From contig NZ_JAIQCL010000013.1 in NCBI RefSeq assembly GCF_020023385.1, positions 1 to 64,000 on the forward strand: DNA of 64,000 bases, read 5' to 3'. Under the pieces are notes generated by a model. It did not search any database and had not been told where the DNA came from. It worked only from the letters and a program-made list of their open reading frames with translations. Origin of the DNA: Planococcus circulans. GTDB lineage: Bacteria > Bacillota > Bacilli > Bacillales_A > Planococcaceae. Below are positions 52,544 through 62,281 of this stretch, piece after piece. The translations under genes were made by a program, and so were the position numbers. Every line of letters begins with the position of its first letter. Positions within the stretch are counted from its first letter, which is position 1.

Positions 52544-52644
52544 TTATGGACACCTCTTCTGAAATAGATTTGGTACATATCATCTATAAGTATCTACCCG
52601 CTGGGTAATTGGCTAAACTGGCACAGTGCTTTTGCATGTCAAAT

Positions 52645-52688
52645 CAAAAAATAGCCCCTGTGAGTCTTCACTTTACAGGGGCTATTCC
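52645..52688 (-). terminator. Terminator of SRPBCC gene
   Basis: ATAGCCCCTGT and ACAGGGGCTAT form an 11-bp stem, with six T following on the minus strand. Confidence 0.85.
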
Positions 52689-52729
52689 AAAAGTTCCCTA
52701 GTTCTTTTTCATGATGCAACGACTCTACA

Positions 52730-53587
52730 TTAGCGGGCCAAATTTTTCAGAATGCTTTGCCACCCTTGGCGCTGAAGATGCAAATCGTTTTGCTGTTCTG
52801 CCTCGAAGCGTTCTTCAATCAAACAGCCATAAGGTTTCTCAAAGATATCGATTCGCACGTTGCGCCCGTCACCCAACACAAAATATAATTTTTTGCCTGG
52901 TTCAATTTCCGTATAAGTACCCCAAAAATCAAAAGACTCACTGCCGTCCTTTGCAGACATTTCGTAGTGGAATTCGCCTCCGAAGGCTAAAGTATTTTCA
53001 GCGTTTGGACAATGCCAATCGTCGCTGGCGTAATTCCAAGACATAACTTTTTCAGGCGTGACAAGCTTTTCCCAAATTATCTCTGGCCGATTGCGCGACT
53101 TTTCGCGAAGGGTTATGACCTTCCCTAAATCTCCACTGGTTTCAAGCCGAGTCGCCATGCGGTCAAAAGATTTTCCCCAGTTCTCTTTAAACTCTTCGGC
53201 TTGTCCCTCCGGCAAATCTTGCTCAACTTCAAAAATACATGTGCCATCTGCCTGCGGAATAAATCGATAATTCTCGAAGGCTCCTGACCATTCTCGAGCC
53301 AAAGGGGAATCATAGTCATCGGCGCCATCCATCACCACGCCCACGTGCTTGATCGAAATAAACTCTGGCCACTGACTTTCTACAATTTCCGATAACATGC
53401 CATTTTCCATCCCATTTTCATCTTCCGCCACAAAACGAATAGCGCTGCCCTTAGTCCACTCCCCATAAAAGGTTGATCCTTCAGAGAACGTTTCTGTCCA
53501 AAAACGATAATGATCCGGATCAACCACAAGTTCCCAAAGCAGTTCTGGACCGACATCAAAAGCCCTTTCAAGGTGAATTCTAATCAT
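52730..53587 (-). CDS. Tandem SRPBCC (AHSA1-like) domain protein
   Basis: A 285-residue soluble protein with two START/SRPBCC-type domains in a row. The first (residues 1-145) has ERAFDVGPELLWELVVDPDH and ends in WGKSFDRMATRLE. The second (about 155-285) repeats the pattern with RNRPEIIWEKLVTPEKVMSW, FDFWGTYTEIEPGKKL and WQSILKNLAR. Such domains hold a hydrophobic ligand, but no function can be given. GAAGGGAG precedes the ATG. Confidence 0.8.
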   Translation of the reverse strand: MIRIHLERAFDVGPELLWELVVDPDHYRFWTETFSEGSTFYGEWTKGSAIRFVAEDENGMENGMLSEIVESQWPEFISIKHVGVVMDGADDYDSPLAREWSGAFENYRFIPQADGTCIFEVEQDLPEGQAEEFKENWGKSFDRMATRLETSGDLGKVITLREKSRNRPEIIWEKLVTPEKVMSWNYASDDWHCPNAENTLAFGGEFHYEMSAKDGSESFDFWGTYTEIEPGKKLYFVLGDGRNVRIDIFEKPYGCLIEERFEAEQQNDLHLQRQGWQSILKNLAR

Positions 53588-54011
53588 GATTTTCTCCCTT
53601 CTTTCTCATGGTAATTGCACATTTGGCTTTTTCATGACAACACTTCCTGAATTGTTGGTTCATTGCAGTCCAGATCAATTTATCATATGGCCTGTGCCAA
53701 AGAGACGTTCACTTCTGTGCACCGTAAGCGGCATATAATTCCGAGAACTTGGACTTTAGTAAGTTAAGTTATGCTTTAAAAATGATTGTCCGATATGATT
53801 CCTTAAACTCAATTATACTACTGAGAAAAAATAATTTACAGACTGCTTACCCAGAATGTCTGCCTTGCACTGTTACATACCAAGGGAGGGAAATGGGAAA
53901 GGCATTCAGATAAGGAAAAACAGCAAGCAGACGAATGTAGGATTTATTGATGATGGAGACTGCTTCGGCAAAGAGGTGGCCGTTGTTAAAAAGTTAAGCA
54001 CTTTATAAAAA
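53588..54011. other. Intergenic region without gene
   Basis: GGGAGGG before ATG near 53893 opens only six codons, so no gene is supported. The rest is non-coding AT-rich sequence between two minus-strand genes. Confidence 0.45.
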
Positions 54012-54041
54012 GCAAAAAAGGACCAATTAAGGTCCTTTTTC
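54012..54041 (-). terminator. Terminator of arabinose operon
   Basis: AAAAAGGACC-AATTAA-GGTCCTTTTT, with a T-run on the minus strand, 60 bases after the last operon gene. Confidence 0.8.
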
Positions 54042-54101
54042 TATCACGAAAAATTTTTCATATCTGCAGATTGTCTTTAGCGTGCTTTATAGACTTAAAT
54101 T

Positions 54102-55208
54102 TTAGGACAAAGCCAAAACAATCTCTCTTTCTTTGTCGTCTATTTTTTGGTCTTCCCTATCCAAAGACACCAATACTTTATTGAAGCGAAGGCTTCTATC
54201 AGCCATTCCTTTGAAATATTCACCAACTTCATCAATGGTGATTTTATGGGAAATCATAGACTTGAATTCAAGTTCTCCTTTAGCCATAAAATCCAAGCTG
54301 GCCTTCCATGCAATTCCTGGATAAGGAGCTGAGTAAGAATTCCAGGATCCTTGAATCTTAAGTTCCCCCCGCATAATGTGATCCATCGTTTTTTCTTCCA
54401 GGTCTATACCGGTATGAGTGATTCCTAAAAAGATCACTCTCCCTTTTTTCTTAGCCGACAAGATGGATTGTTGTTGAGTGATGGAGCTGCCTGCAGTTTC
54501 AATTACGACATCTGCTCCTAATCCTGTATTTTTTATGATTTCTTCCACCGGATTACAAGATTTAGCATTGAATGTAAAGTTCGCACCGAGCTCTTTTGCC
54601 TTAACAAGCTTTTCTTCAAAAATATCCACCGCAATAATCTTAGCTGCGCCAAATATCCTTGCCCACTGGATTGTCAGCTGTCCAATAGGTCCACACCCCA
54701 TCACGACCACTGTCTCACCGGGTTGTATGGCAGCTTTTTGCACCGCATGATAGGCAATTGTTGCCGGCTCTATCCCAGCAGCTGTTTCAAAATCTATACG
54801 ATCATCGAGTTGCAGCACATGATTTTTAGGCGCTTTTACGTATTCTGCAAATGCACCATCACTTCCTGTACCAATAATAGTGTAATCATCACAAAGTCCG
54901 TAATTGCTTGATAAACAGTATTCACATTTATTACACGGAATGAGCGGTGCAACTACAACGCGATCTCCAACTGCAAGATGGCCAACATTTACGCCTTTCT
55001 TTTCCACTACTCCAGCAAACTCATGCCCCAGTATAAGCGGATATTTCCGGGCGCCATGTGACATGGCACGCGGAACATCTGAACCGCAAATTCCACAATA
55101 CTTAACTTTTATCAATACCTCATCGTCATTAATTGAAGGGATATCTACAAGTTCGGTGTGAAATTCACCCAGTGAATGCAATACGGCCGCTTCCATTTTC
55201 CCATCCAT
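54102..55208 (-). CDS. Zinc-dependent polyol dehydrogenase (galactitol-1-phosphate/sorbitol dehydrogenase-like)
   Basis: A 368-residue medium-chain dehydrogenase. Catalytic zinc ligands are in GICGSD and GHEFAGVVEKKG, structural zinc is held by CNKCEYCLSSNYGLC, and the Rossmann motif is VMGCGPIGQLTI with Asp in IIAVDIFEEK. The QGSWNSYSAPYPG segment resembles GatD-type galactitol-1-phosphate 5-dehydrogenases. As the last gene of an arabinose operon it might act on arabitol, xylitol or a derivative. Classic Bacillus arabinose operons have the glycerol-phosphate dehydrogenase homologue araM instead, so this is unusual. Confidence 0.85.
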   Translation of the reverse strand: MDGKMEAAVLHSLGEFHTELVDIPSINDDEVLIKVKYCGICGSDVPRAMSHGARKYPLILGHEFAGVVEKKGVNVGHLAVGDRVVVAPLIPCNKCEYCLSSNYGLCDDYTIIGTGSDGAFAEYVKAPKNHVLQLDDRIDFETAAGIEPATIAYHAVQKAAIQPGETVVVMGCGPIGQLTIQWARIFGAAKIIAVDIFEEKLVKAKELGANFTFNAKSCNPVEEIIKNTGLGADVVIETAGSSITQQQSILSAKKKGRVIFLGITHTGIDLEEKTMDHIMRGELKIQGSWNSYSAPYPGIAWKASLDFMAKGELEFKSMISHKITIDEVGEYFKGMADRSLRFNKVLVSLDREDQKIDDKEREIVLALS

Positions 55209-55250
55209 TAAATCCCGTCCTTTTCACCAAGGGTCTGTAAAACTATATGA

Positions 55251-56408
55251 TTACTTCACTTCAATAGAAGCAATTATTTTCCGATTAATCAGAAGCTCCG
55301 TTTGTCCAGGAAAGCCAAAAACAGGAGTTCCTTCTTCGCTCCAAAGTAATTGTTGTACACGGGCATGACGGTAATGGTCATACAGTGGATTGCCTTGGAT
55401 TTCTTTATAAGGACGGGCGTGATAGACAAGCAAATCAGTTTCTCCGTCTTCTGCTACCGTAAAACTATTATGGCCAGGTCCATATTCTTCTGTTTTCTTA
55501 TTTGATGTAAACACAGGTTCAGTCGATTTTGTCCATGATTCCGGATCCAGCAAATCACTATCGGCATCAGCCGTTAAAAGCCCCATAACATACCGGTCAT
55601 CCGTTGCACTTCCCGAATAGGAAATGAATACTTTACCATTTCTGCTGATAAAAGCTGCACCTTCGTTTACAAAAAAGCCTTCCTGCTCCCACTCAAACTC
55701 TGGGGTTGATAAAAGCACCTGGTCGTTCTTTATCGACCATGGATTGCTCATTTCGGCAATGTAAAGATTTGAAATGGTGTCTTCCTCAACTTTTTGAGCC
55801 CAAACAAGATAACGTTTTCCATTATGCGCAAACGTCGTCGCATCCAATGAAAAGCTGTTAAAGTCCGTATTGACTTGCCCTTTTTCGCTCCACTCGCCTT
55901 CAAGCGGGTTCTCAGTCTCACACTCTAATACATAAGGCCTGATTGCCCATATGTCATCAATATCTCCAGCGGCATAATGGATGTACCATTTCCCATCAAT
56001 ATAATGAATTTCCGGTGCCCATATATGCAGAGACATGATGCCTTTTTCACGTTTAGTCCATATGACCGTTTCTTCTGCTTCCGTCAGGCCTTCGATTGAT
56101 TGGGACCGCCTTAAAACAATGCGGTCATATTCAGGATAAGAACCTGTGAAATAATAATATCCGTCCGTATGTTTATAGATATAAGGATCAGCTCTTTGTT
56201 CGATGAGGGGATTAGGATATTCCAAAAGCTGTAGTTGTCCATGAACTTGGAACTTACCGGCTTCATTGTAATAATCCGTTAAAGACTCCTCCCATTTCAC
56301 GGGAACTGATGCCTTATCACCGCTTTCAAATTCCACAAGGATATTTTCAGGTAAAACTGGTTCACTCCCGATGCGGGTTGTTATGACCGGTTCTTCAATC
56401 TTCAGCAT
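55251..56408 (-). CDS. Intracellular glycoside hydrolase GH43 (arabinofuranosidase/xylosidase type)
   Basis: A 385-residue protein without signal peptide. A short immunoglobulin-like (Big_4-type) domain (residues 1-65, VEFESGDKASVPVKWEE) precedes a five-bladed GH43 propeller. The three acids are visible: Asp in EQRADPYIYK, Asp in FSLDATTF and Glu in FFVNEGAAF. It should release arabinose or xylose from imported arabino- or xylo-oligosaccharides. AGGAGA lies 8 bases before ATG 56408; the TTG two codons earlier is too close to it. Confidence 0.88.
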   Translation of the reverse strand: MLKIEEPVITTRIGSEPVLPENILVEFESGDKASVPVKWEESLTDYYNEAGKFQVHGQLQLLEYPNPLIEQRADPYIYKHTDGYYYFTGSYPEYDRIVLRRSQSIEGLTEAEETVIWTKREKGIMSLHIWAPEIHYIDGKWYIHYAAGDIDDIWAIRPYVLECETENPLEGEWSEKGQVNTDFNSFSLDATTFAHNGKRYLVWAQKVEEDTISNLYIAEMSNPWSIKNDQVLLSTPEFEWEQEGFFVNEGAAFISRNGKVFISYSGSATDDRYVMGLLTADADSDLLDPESWTKSTEPVFTSNKKTEEYGPGHNSFTVAEDGETDLLVYHARPYKEIQGNPLYDHYRHARVQQLLWSEEGTPVFGFPGQTELLINRKIIASIEVK

Positions 56409-56463
56409 CTGCAATCTCTCCTGTTTTTGTAATCTATTTCTTTTTCACTTTCTAGCAAAAGCT

Positions 56464-57081
56464 TTACGTTTTTACTTGTAACTTATTCAAAACTTGGGAC
56501 GATAACCAGTACCACATACAAATAAATAAACTGATCGAGAAAAAAGGAATAATCCCTGGGTATGTGAGTGTCAGGTAGACTATTGAAAACATGACAGAAT
56601 ATATGGCGATCGTATAGTGAATTTTAACCAACCCGATGATTAACGCACTTTTCAGATGTTTAAACCATTGATTTTCAAATTGAATAAACAAAGGAAATGT
56701 CCAAGCGACTATAATAAGGTAAAAAAAAGTAATGAAATAGAAACCGAAAATCGTTCCAATCCATACACCATCATCAGTACCTTCGATAATCTTATAGTTA
56801 AGGAACAAGACCGCTCCAATTGAGGACAATGTCCATCCGATTTTGTTGGCATCTTTAAAGACTTCTTTATAATATTGCTTAAATAATTGCCTGGTAGGAA
56901 TATCATGTTCTCCATCGAGCCATCTCTTCATTACTCTCAAAGCGGCAGCTGTTGCCGGGAATATTCCAAGTACAAAGAACCCACGGGCTGTATAGAAAAA
57001 CCAGAACAAGTTTAAAACCACAAACCTGGTTACCCACTGAAGAATTGAATCTAGTGATGTGACTATCCCTTTGCCATTCAT
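56464..57081 (-). CDS. YesL-like DUF624 membrane protein
   Basis: A 205-residue membrane protein with four to five hydrophobic segments, of the DUF624 family. The conserved opening LNLFWFFYTARGFFVLGIFPATAAALRV (two motifs from about residue 23) is clear. Such genes accompany sugar ABC importers in Firmicutes, for instance yesL, and an auxiliary role in the importer is assumed but not shown. GGAGAG precedes ATG 57081. Confidence 0.85.
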   Translation of the reverse strand: MNGKGIVTSLDSILQWVTRFVVLNLFWFFYTARGFFVLGIFPATAAALRVMKRWLDGEHDIPTRQLFKQYYKEVFKDANKIGWTLSSIGAVLFLNYKIIEGTDDGVWIGTIFGFYFITFFYLIIVAWTFPLFIQFENQWFKHLKSALIIGLVKIHYTIAIYSVMFSIVYLTLTYPGIIPFFSISLFICMWYWLSSQVLNKLQVKT

Positions 57082-57111
57082 ACTGCCACTCTCCAAGTTA
57101 AGAAATTCTTT

Positions 57112-57951
57112 CTATCCTTTAACGCCACCAACTGCCAATCCAGAAATAAAGAAGCGCTGGAAGTATATAAATAACACGACGATCGGAAGAATCGTCATAA
57201 CAGACCCCGCAATCAATACATCGTAATTATTGCCGTATGGCGTAAGCAATGTCGCAAGTCCAACCGGCAACGTAAACATACTGTCCGACCTTAAAACCAA
57301 AAGCGGCCAAAGGAAGTTATTCCAGCTGTTCAACCCTTGTAAAATCGCCATAGCTGCGAAGGATGGCAGCATCAAAGGCATCATGATTTTAAAGAAGATA
57401 CCGTACTCTGTAGTTCCATCCATTCGGGCGGCGTCCATCAATTCTTTGGGAAGCCCAAGTGCATATTGCCGGAAGAAAAACACGGCGATCGGTGCCACAA
57501 TCAATGGAAGCATTACCGCAAAGTAGGTATCGATAAGCTGCAACGTGATCATCAATTTATATAACGGCAACATCAAAATTTCAAAAGGCACCATGATGAT
57601 GAATAGCACGAGTGTGAATATGAAGTTCTTTCCTTTGAAATCATACATCGCCAATGCGTATCCCACCATTGAGGAAAAGAAGAGGGACAAGAAAATCACA
57701 AGTGATGAAACAATCAAGCTGTTGGCGTACCACTGCCAGTAGGAATCGGCTTGAGAGAAAATAAAAATATAGTTGCTTAAGCTTAAATCGCCTAGATCAA
57801 ACGTCAAGCTCATTCCGCTCCGCATCAAATCTGATGATGGACGAAAAGAGGATACGATCAAACCGAATACCGGGAAAAGGGCTATAAAAGAGATAAAGAC
57901 AAAACTTAAGTTGACGATCCATTTCAGGGCTTTATTTTTTTTCTTCTTCAT
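57112..57951 (-). CDS. araQ: Arabino-oligosaccharide ABC permease AraQ
   Basis: A 279-residue MalG-type permease with six membrane segments. The N-terminal basic MKKKKNKALKW leads into the first segment, and the EAA loop is ELMDAARMDGTTEYGIFFKI (about residues 178-197), which docks the ATPase. It ends SGLAVGGVKG, as expected for carbohydrate permeases of this family. It forms a pair with AraP, 0 bases upstream. The ATPase is absent here; in Bacillus the shared ATPase MsmX energises AraNPQ. Confidence 0.88.
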   Translation of the reverse strand: MKKKKNKALKWIVNLSFVFISFIALFPVFGLIVSSFRPSSDLMRSGMSLTFDLGDLSLSNYIFIFSQADSYWQWYANSLIVSSLVIFLSLFFSSMVGYALAMYDFKGKNFIFTLVLFIIMVPFEILMLPLYKLMITLQLIDTYFAVMLPLIVAPIAVFFFRQYALGLPKELMDAARMDGTTEYGIFFKIMMPLMLPSFAAMAILQGLNSWNNFLWPLLVLRSDSMFTLPVGLATLLTPYGNNYDVLIAGSVMTILPIVVLFIYFQRFFISGLAVGGVKG

Positions 57952-58905
57952 CTATTCATCGCTCCTTTTAAAGGCTCCAGTAAGTATGAGTTGGATAAAG
58001 CTGACTGCGAAGATGATCAACATCAATACAATTCCGATAGCTGCTCCAAAGCCCATATCATTCTGTTGAATGCCTTCTTGATAGATATAGCCAATCACTG
58101 AAAGACCGATGTTTCCTGGTGAACTGGTTTCCCAGAAGACAAAGCTTTCTTCAAACATCCGAAAGCCGTTGATAATCGAAATGGTGACCACGAATATAGT
58201 AATCGGCTTCAAAAATGGCAATGTCACGTAGCGGAATTTCTTAAAGACATTGGCACCGTCAATATCTGCCGATTCGTATAATTCTTTAGGTACACTTTGC
58301 AACGCCGCCAAGAAGTATAGTACATTGACCCCCATCCAACGCCATGAAGCAAGGGTCACCATCAGGAACATCGCTGACCATGAGTTGTACCGCCAGTCGA
58401 TGGCTTCCAGTCCAAAAAATGTAACAACCTGATTTGCTACTGCTGTGTCTGATTCCCCGAACATCATACGGAAAATCGTACCTGCGACAATAATGGAAGT
58501 TAGAGAAGGAATGAATAACGATGCTCTGAAAATCGTTTTAAACCTCACTAGCTTAGAATCTAAAAATACCGCTAACAGAATCGGAATGACCACTAAGATC
58601 ACAACCGTAAAGATAACGTACAAAGTGGTATTTTTTAATGCTAGGAAAAACGTGGGGTTAAAAATGCGTTCATAATTGCTCAACCCGATAAATTCAACAT
58701 TTCCTGGCAATACTCGCTGGAAACTCATGATGAATGCCTGGATTGTAGGGTAAAGAGTCAGTATTAAGAAGGATAAAATAAAAGGTGAAATAAATACATA
58801 AGGTGCCACTTTTTTTGAATTTAAAAACGCCAGTTTGCTTGGCTTTTTATAAACCCTTTCACTCGGTGCTTCTTCCAGCTTATTCGTTATAGGATCGTTT
58901 ACCAT
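57952..58905 (-). CDS. araP: Arabino-oligosaccharide ABC permease AraP
   Basis: A 317-residue MalF-type permease. Six membrane segments start at VAPYVFISPFILSFLILTLY (about residue 33), and the EAA loop is ELYESADIDGANVFKKFRYV. AAAAGGAGG precedes ATG 58905; the frame from 58950 contains that ribosome site and was rejected. The function follows from the operon: abfA and araN before it, araQ after it, and an AraR-type operator at the promoter. Confidence 0.88.
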   Translation of the reverse strand: MVNDPITNKLEEAPSERVYKKPSKLAFLNSKKVAPYVFISPFILSFLILTLYPTIQAFIMSFQRVLPGNVEFIGLSNYERIFNPTFFLALKNTTLYVIFTVVILVVIPILLAVFLDSKLVRFKTIFRASLFIPSLTSIIVAGTIFRMMFGESDTAVANQVVTFFGLEAIDWRYNSWSAMFLMVTLASWRWMGVNVLYFLAALQSVPKELYESADIDGANVFKKFRYVTLPFLKPITIFVVTISIINGFRMFEESFVFWETSSPGNIGLSVIGYIYQEGIQQNDMGFGAAIGIVLMLIIFAVSFIQLILTGAFKRSDE

Positions 58906-58975
58906 TTTCAATCCTCCTTTTCTGTACTCAAGATCTTTGTACGTTCTCACTCAGTTACATAGAAAACCTATGACC

Positions 58976-58991
58976 GCCATACGAATATGGC
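58976..58991. other. Hairpin between araN and araP
   Basis: GCCAT-ACGAAT-ATGGC (extendable by neighbouring G-C pairs). Hairpins at this place often raise the level of binding-protein mRNA over permease mRNA. Confidence 0.4.
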
Positions 58992-59021
58992 AGTCCAGGC
59001 TTCAATTGCATTTATTCTAAT

Positions 59022-60362
59022 TTAATCTGACTGCCTGCTTTTAACTGCCTCTGCAGCAGCCGTCAAAGCTTCTTGAGGTGTTTGCTTCTGTTCAACCAAT
59101 ACATTGTATAAAACAGTGCTTTCTACTTCTTGCTGCGCACTGCTATATTCTGGTGTGTAATAAATCGGTGCAATTTCTTCGCGTATTTCTGACAGCATAT
59201 CGAAGATGCCGGTATGGAAGTAATCGTAGTATTTGTTGTCAGCTTTCATTTCTTCGTTGTCCCACACATCGAATCTTGGCGGATCGAAGCCTAGTACCGT
59301 CCATAATTTAACGTTTGCTTCTTCAGTTAATTTTGTATAAGCAAGGAACTCTTTTGCAAGATCAGCAGATTCGCTTTGGTTCGTGACTACAGTGGCAGTA
59401 CCACCGATTCCTGCTGTTCTGTTCCCGCCTTCTTCCCAAACTGGAAGAGGTCTGATTTGCATTTTACCTTCCAGGTCTGGCATATAATCAATGAATCTGC
59501 CCATGTACCAGATCGGCATCATAAGAGATGCAGCTCCACCGTCGTTCATGAACCCGTAATATTCTTCAGAATGGTGGAAACCACCTGGTGCGGCTACTGC
59601 AATTTCATCTTTGTGGATCATATCTTGAAGGAATTGCAAAGTTTCAACGTTCACATCATTGTCCATGATCACTTCGCCATTTTCGTCAAAATAATTTGAT
59701 CCTCTTTGGCTGATCAGTGGAAACAGAGAGAATTGTTCCGTTGTTTCAACTGTGGTCATTGATTTGCCTGTTTTCTCTGTAACTTGTTTACCAGCTTCTA
59801 CATAATCGTCCCAAGTCACAATTGAATCGATATCGACGCCAGCTTCGTCCATGATTTCCTGGTTATAGTACATCACAGTAGCTCCTACATGATAATCGAT
59901 GCCATAATAATTGCCGTCTTTTTCATACAGGTTAAAACGTTCCTCAACATTATTCTTAAGTTCAGGCTCCACGTACTCATTTAGAGGTTCTAATTGAACA
60001 TCACCTTTTAAGAAGTTGGAAAATTGTCTGATTTCAATATCAGCTAAATCCGGTGCCCCTGTTCCAGACTGCAAGGCCAAAGACAAATTATTGTGCATTT
60101 GATCAAATGGATAAGTCTGTGCATTCAACTTGATTGGCTTGTCAGGGTTTTCTTCATTCCACTGTGTAGCAGAATCTTCAAATAGATCCATGTGCAGTTC
60201 ATTGAATGTCCAAAAGCTTAATTCAGTAGCGCCTTCTATATCATCACCGACTGAAATTGCAGCATCTGCTTCACCGGCATCGCTCGAAGAGTCTCCGCCT
60301 CCACCACAAGCCGCAAGTATCAATACAAAAATCAATAGCATAAAACCAGTTAATTTCTTCAA
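59022..60362 (-). CDS. araN: Arabino-oligosaccharide-binding lipoprotein AraN
   Basis: A 446-residue family 1 solute-binding lipoprotein with lipobox LAAC (residues 16-19). The family core includes LSFWTFNELHMDLFED, AQTYPFDQMHNNLSLALQSG, APDLADIEI and GMTVVTN-like TATVVTNQSESADLAKEF. It starts with TTG after AAGGGGG. It captures arabinose oligomers from arabinan or arabinoxylan for AraPQ; the substrate is inferred from the operon. A 100-base gap with a strong free-standing ribosome-binding word separates it from abfA. Confidence 0.87.
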   Translation of the reverse strand: MKKLTGFMLLIFVLILAACGGGGDSSSDAGEADAAISVGDDIEGATELSFWTFNELHMDLFEDSATQWNEENPDKPIKLNAQTYPFDQMHNNLSLALQSGTGAPDLADIEIRQFSNFLKGDVQLEPLNEYVEPELKNNVEERFNLYEKDGNYYGIDYHVGATVMYYNQEIMDEAGVDIDSIVTWDDYVEAGKQVTEKTGKSMTTVETTEQFSLFPLISQRGSNYFDENGEVIMDNDVNVETLQFLQDMIHKDEIAVAAPGGFHHSEEYYGFMNDGGAASLMMPIWYMGRFIDYMPDLEGKMQIRPLPVWEEGGNRTAGIGGTATVVTNQSESADLAKEFLAYTKLTEEANVKLWTVLGFDPPRFDVWDNEEMKADNKYYDYFHTGIFDMLSEIREEIAPIYYTPEYSSAQQEVESTVLYNVLVEQKQTPQEALTAAAEAVKSRQSD

Positions 60363-60448
60363 ATTAAATCCCCCTTGTGATTTTGAGTTTTGAACATTCC
60401 CCTACGTGCTTAAGGCTAATTTGCAACTAATTTAAAAGATTAAAAAGC

Positions 60449-60458
60449 CACCTCCTTT
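60449..60458 (-). promoter_or_regulatory. Free-standing Shine-Dalgarno-like element (STAB-SD-like)
   Basis: AAAGGAGGTG lies 5 bases after the abfA stop, 86 bases before the araN start, and is followed by no usable start codon. It may protect a processed araN mRNA 5' end. Confidence 0.35.
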
Positions 60459-60463
60459 AAATT

Positions 60464-61990
<1,527 letters not shown>

Positions 61991-62053
61991 CTATCTCTCC
62001 TTTACATCAAAATCGCCTTACTGCCGCTTTAGAGCCTGTCTTCCGACAATTAT

Positions 62054-62067
62054 AGATAGCGCTTTCA
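62054..62067. promoter_or_regulatory. cre site of abfA-araNPQ operon
   Basis: AGATAGCGCTTTCA; on the coding strand TGAAAGCGCTATCT, 13 of 14 positions match the CcpA consensus. It lies in the leader, about 80 bases downstream of the start point, so would act as a roadblock. Confidence 0.6.
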
Positions 62068-62137
62068 TTTGAGCCAAAAAAATAATTGGAGGACTCCTTC
62101 TTCAACACGTTCGTATATCATGTTCAAATAATTCATC

Positions 62138-62149
62138 TTGTACGTACAA
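62138..62149. promoter_or_regulatory. AraR operator
   Basis: TTGTACGTACAA, the core of the Bacillus AraR operator, directly downstream of the -10 and overlapping the predicted start point. Confidence 0.75.
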
Positions 62150-62152
62150 TTA

Positions 62153-62181
62153 ACTATAATACGAAACAAGACAATTTGCAA
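62153..62181 (-). promoter_or_regulatory. Promoter of abfA-araNPQ operon
   Basis: TTGCAA (62176-62181), 17 bases, TATAGT (62153-62158) on the minus strand. Confidence 0.65.
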
Positions 62182-62211
62182 CGGAATTTTCTGATTATTT
62201 TTAATTAAAAA

Positions 62212-62262
62212 CAAAAAAACAGCATTTCTGTTTGATGGTATGCATCAAATAGAAATACCGCT
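62212..62262 (-). terminator. Terminator of araR
   Basis: ATTTCTGTTTGATG pairs with CATCAAATAGAAAT (one mismatch); seven T follow on the minus strand. Confidence 0.75.
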
Positions 62263-62281
62263 TTAAGCTCTTAAGATATGG

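Noticed and set aside
62109..62130. Second AraR site near TTCGTATATCATGTTC
   Set aside because: Similar words occur before araR (near 63450), but the match to the AraR core is too weak to call.
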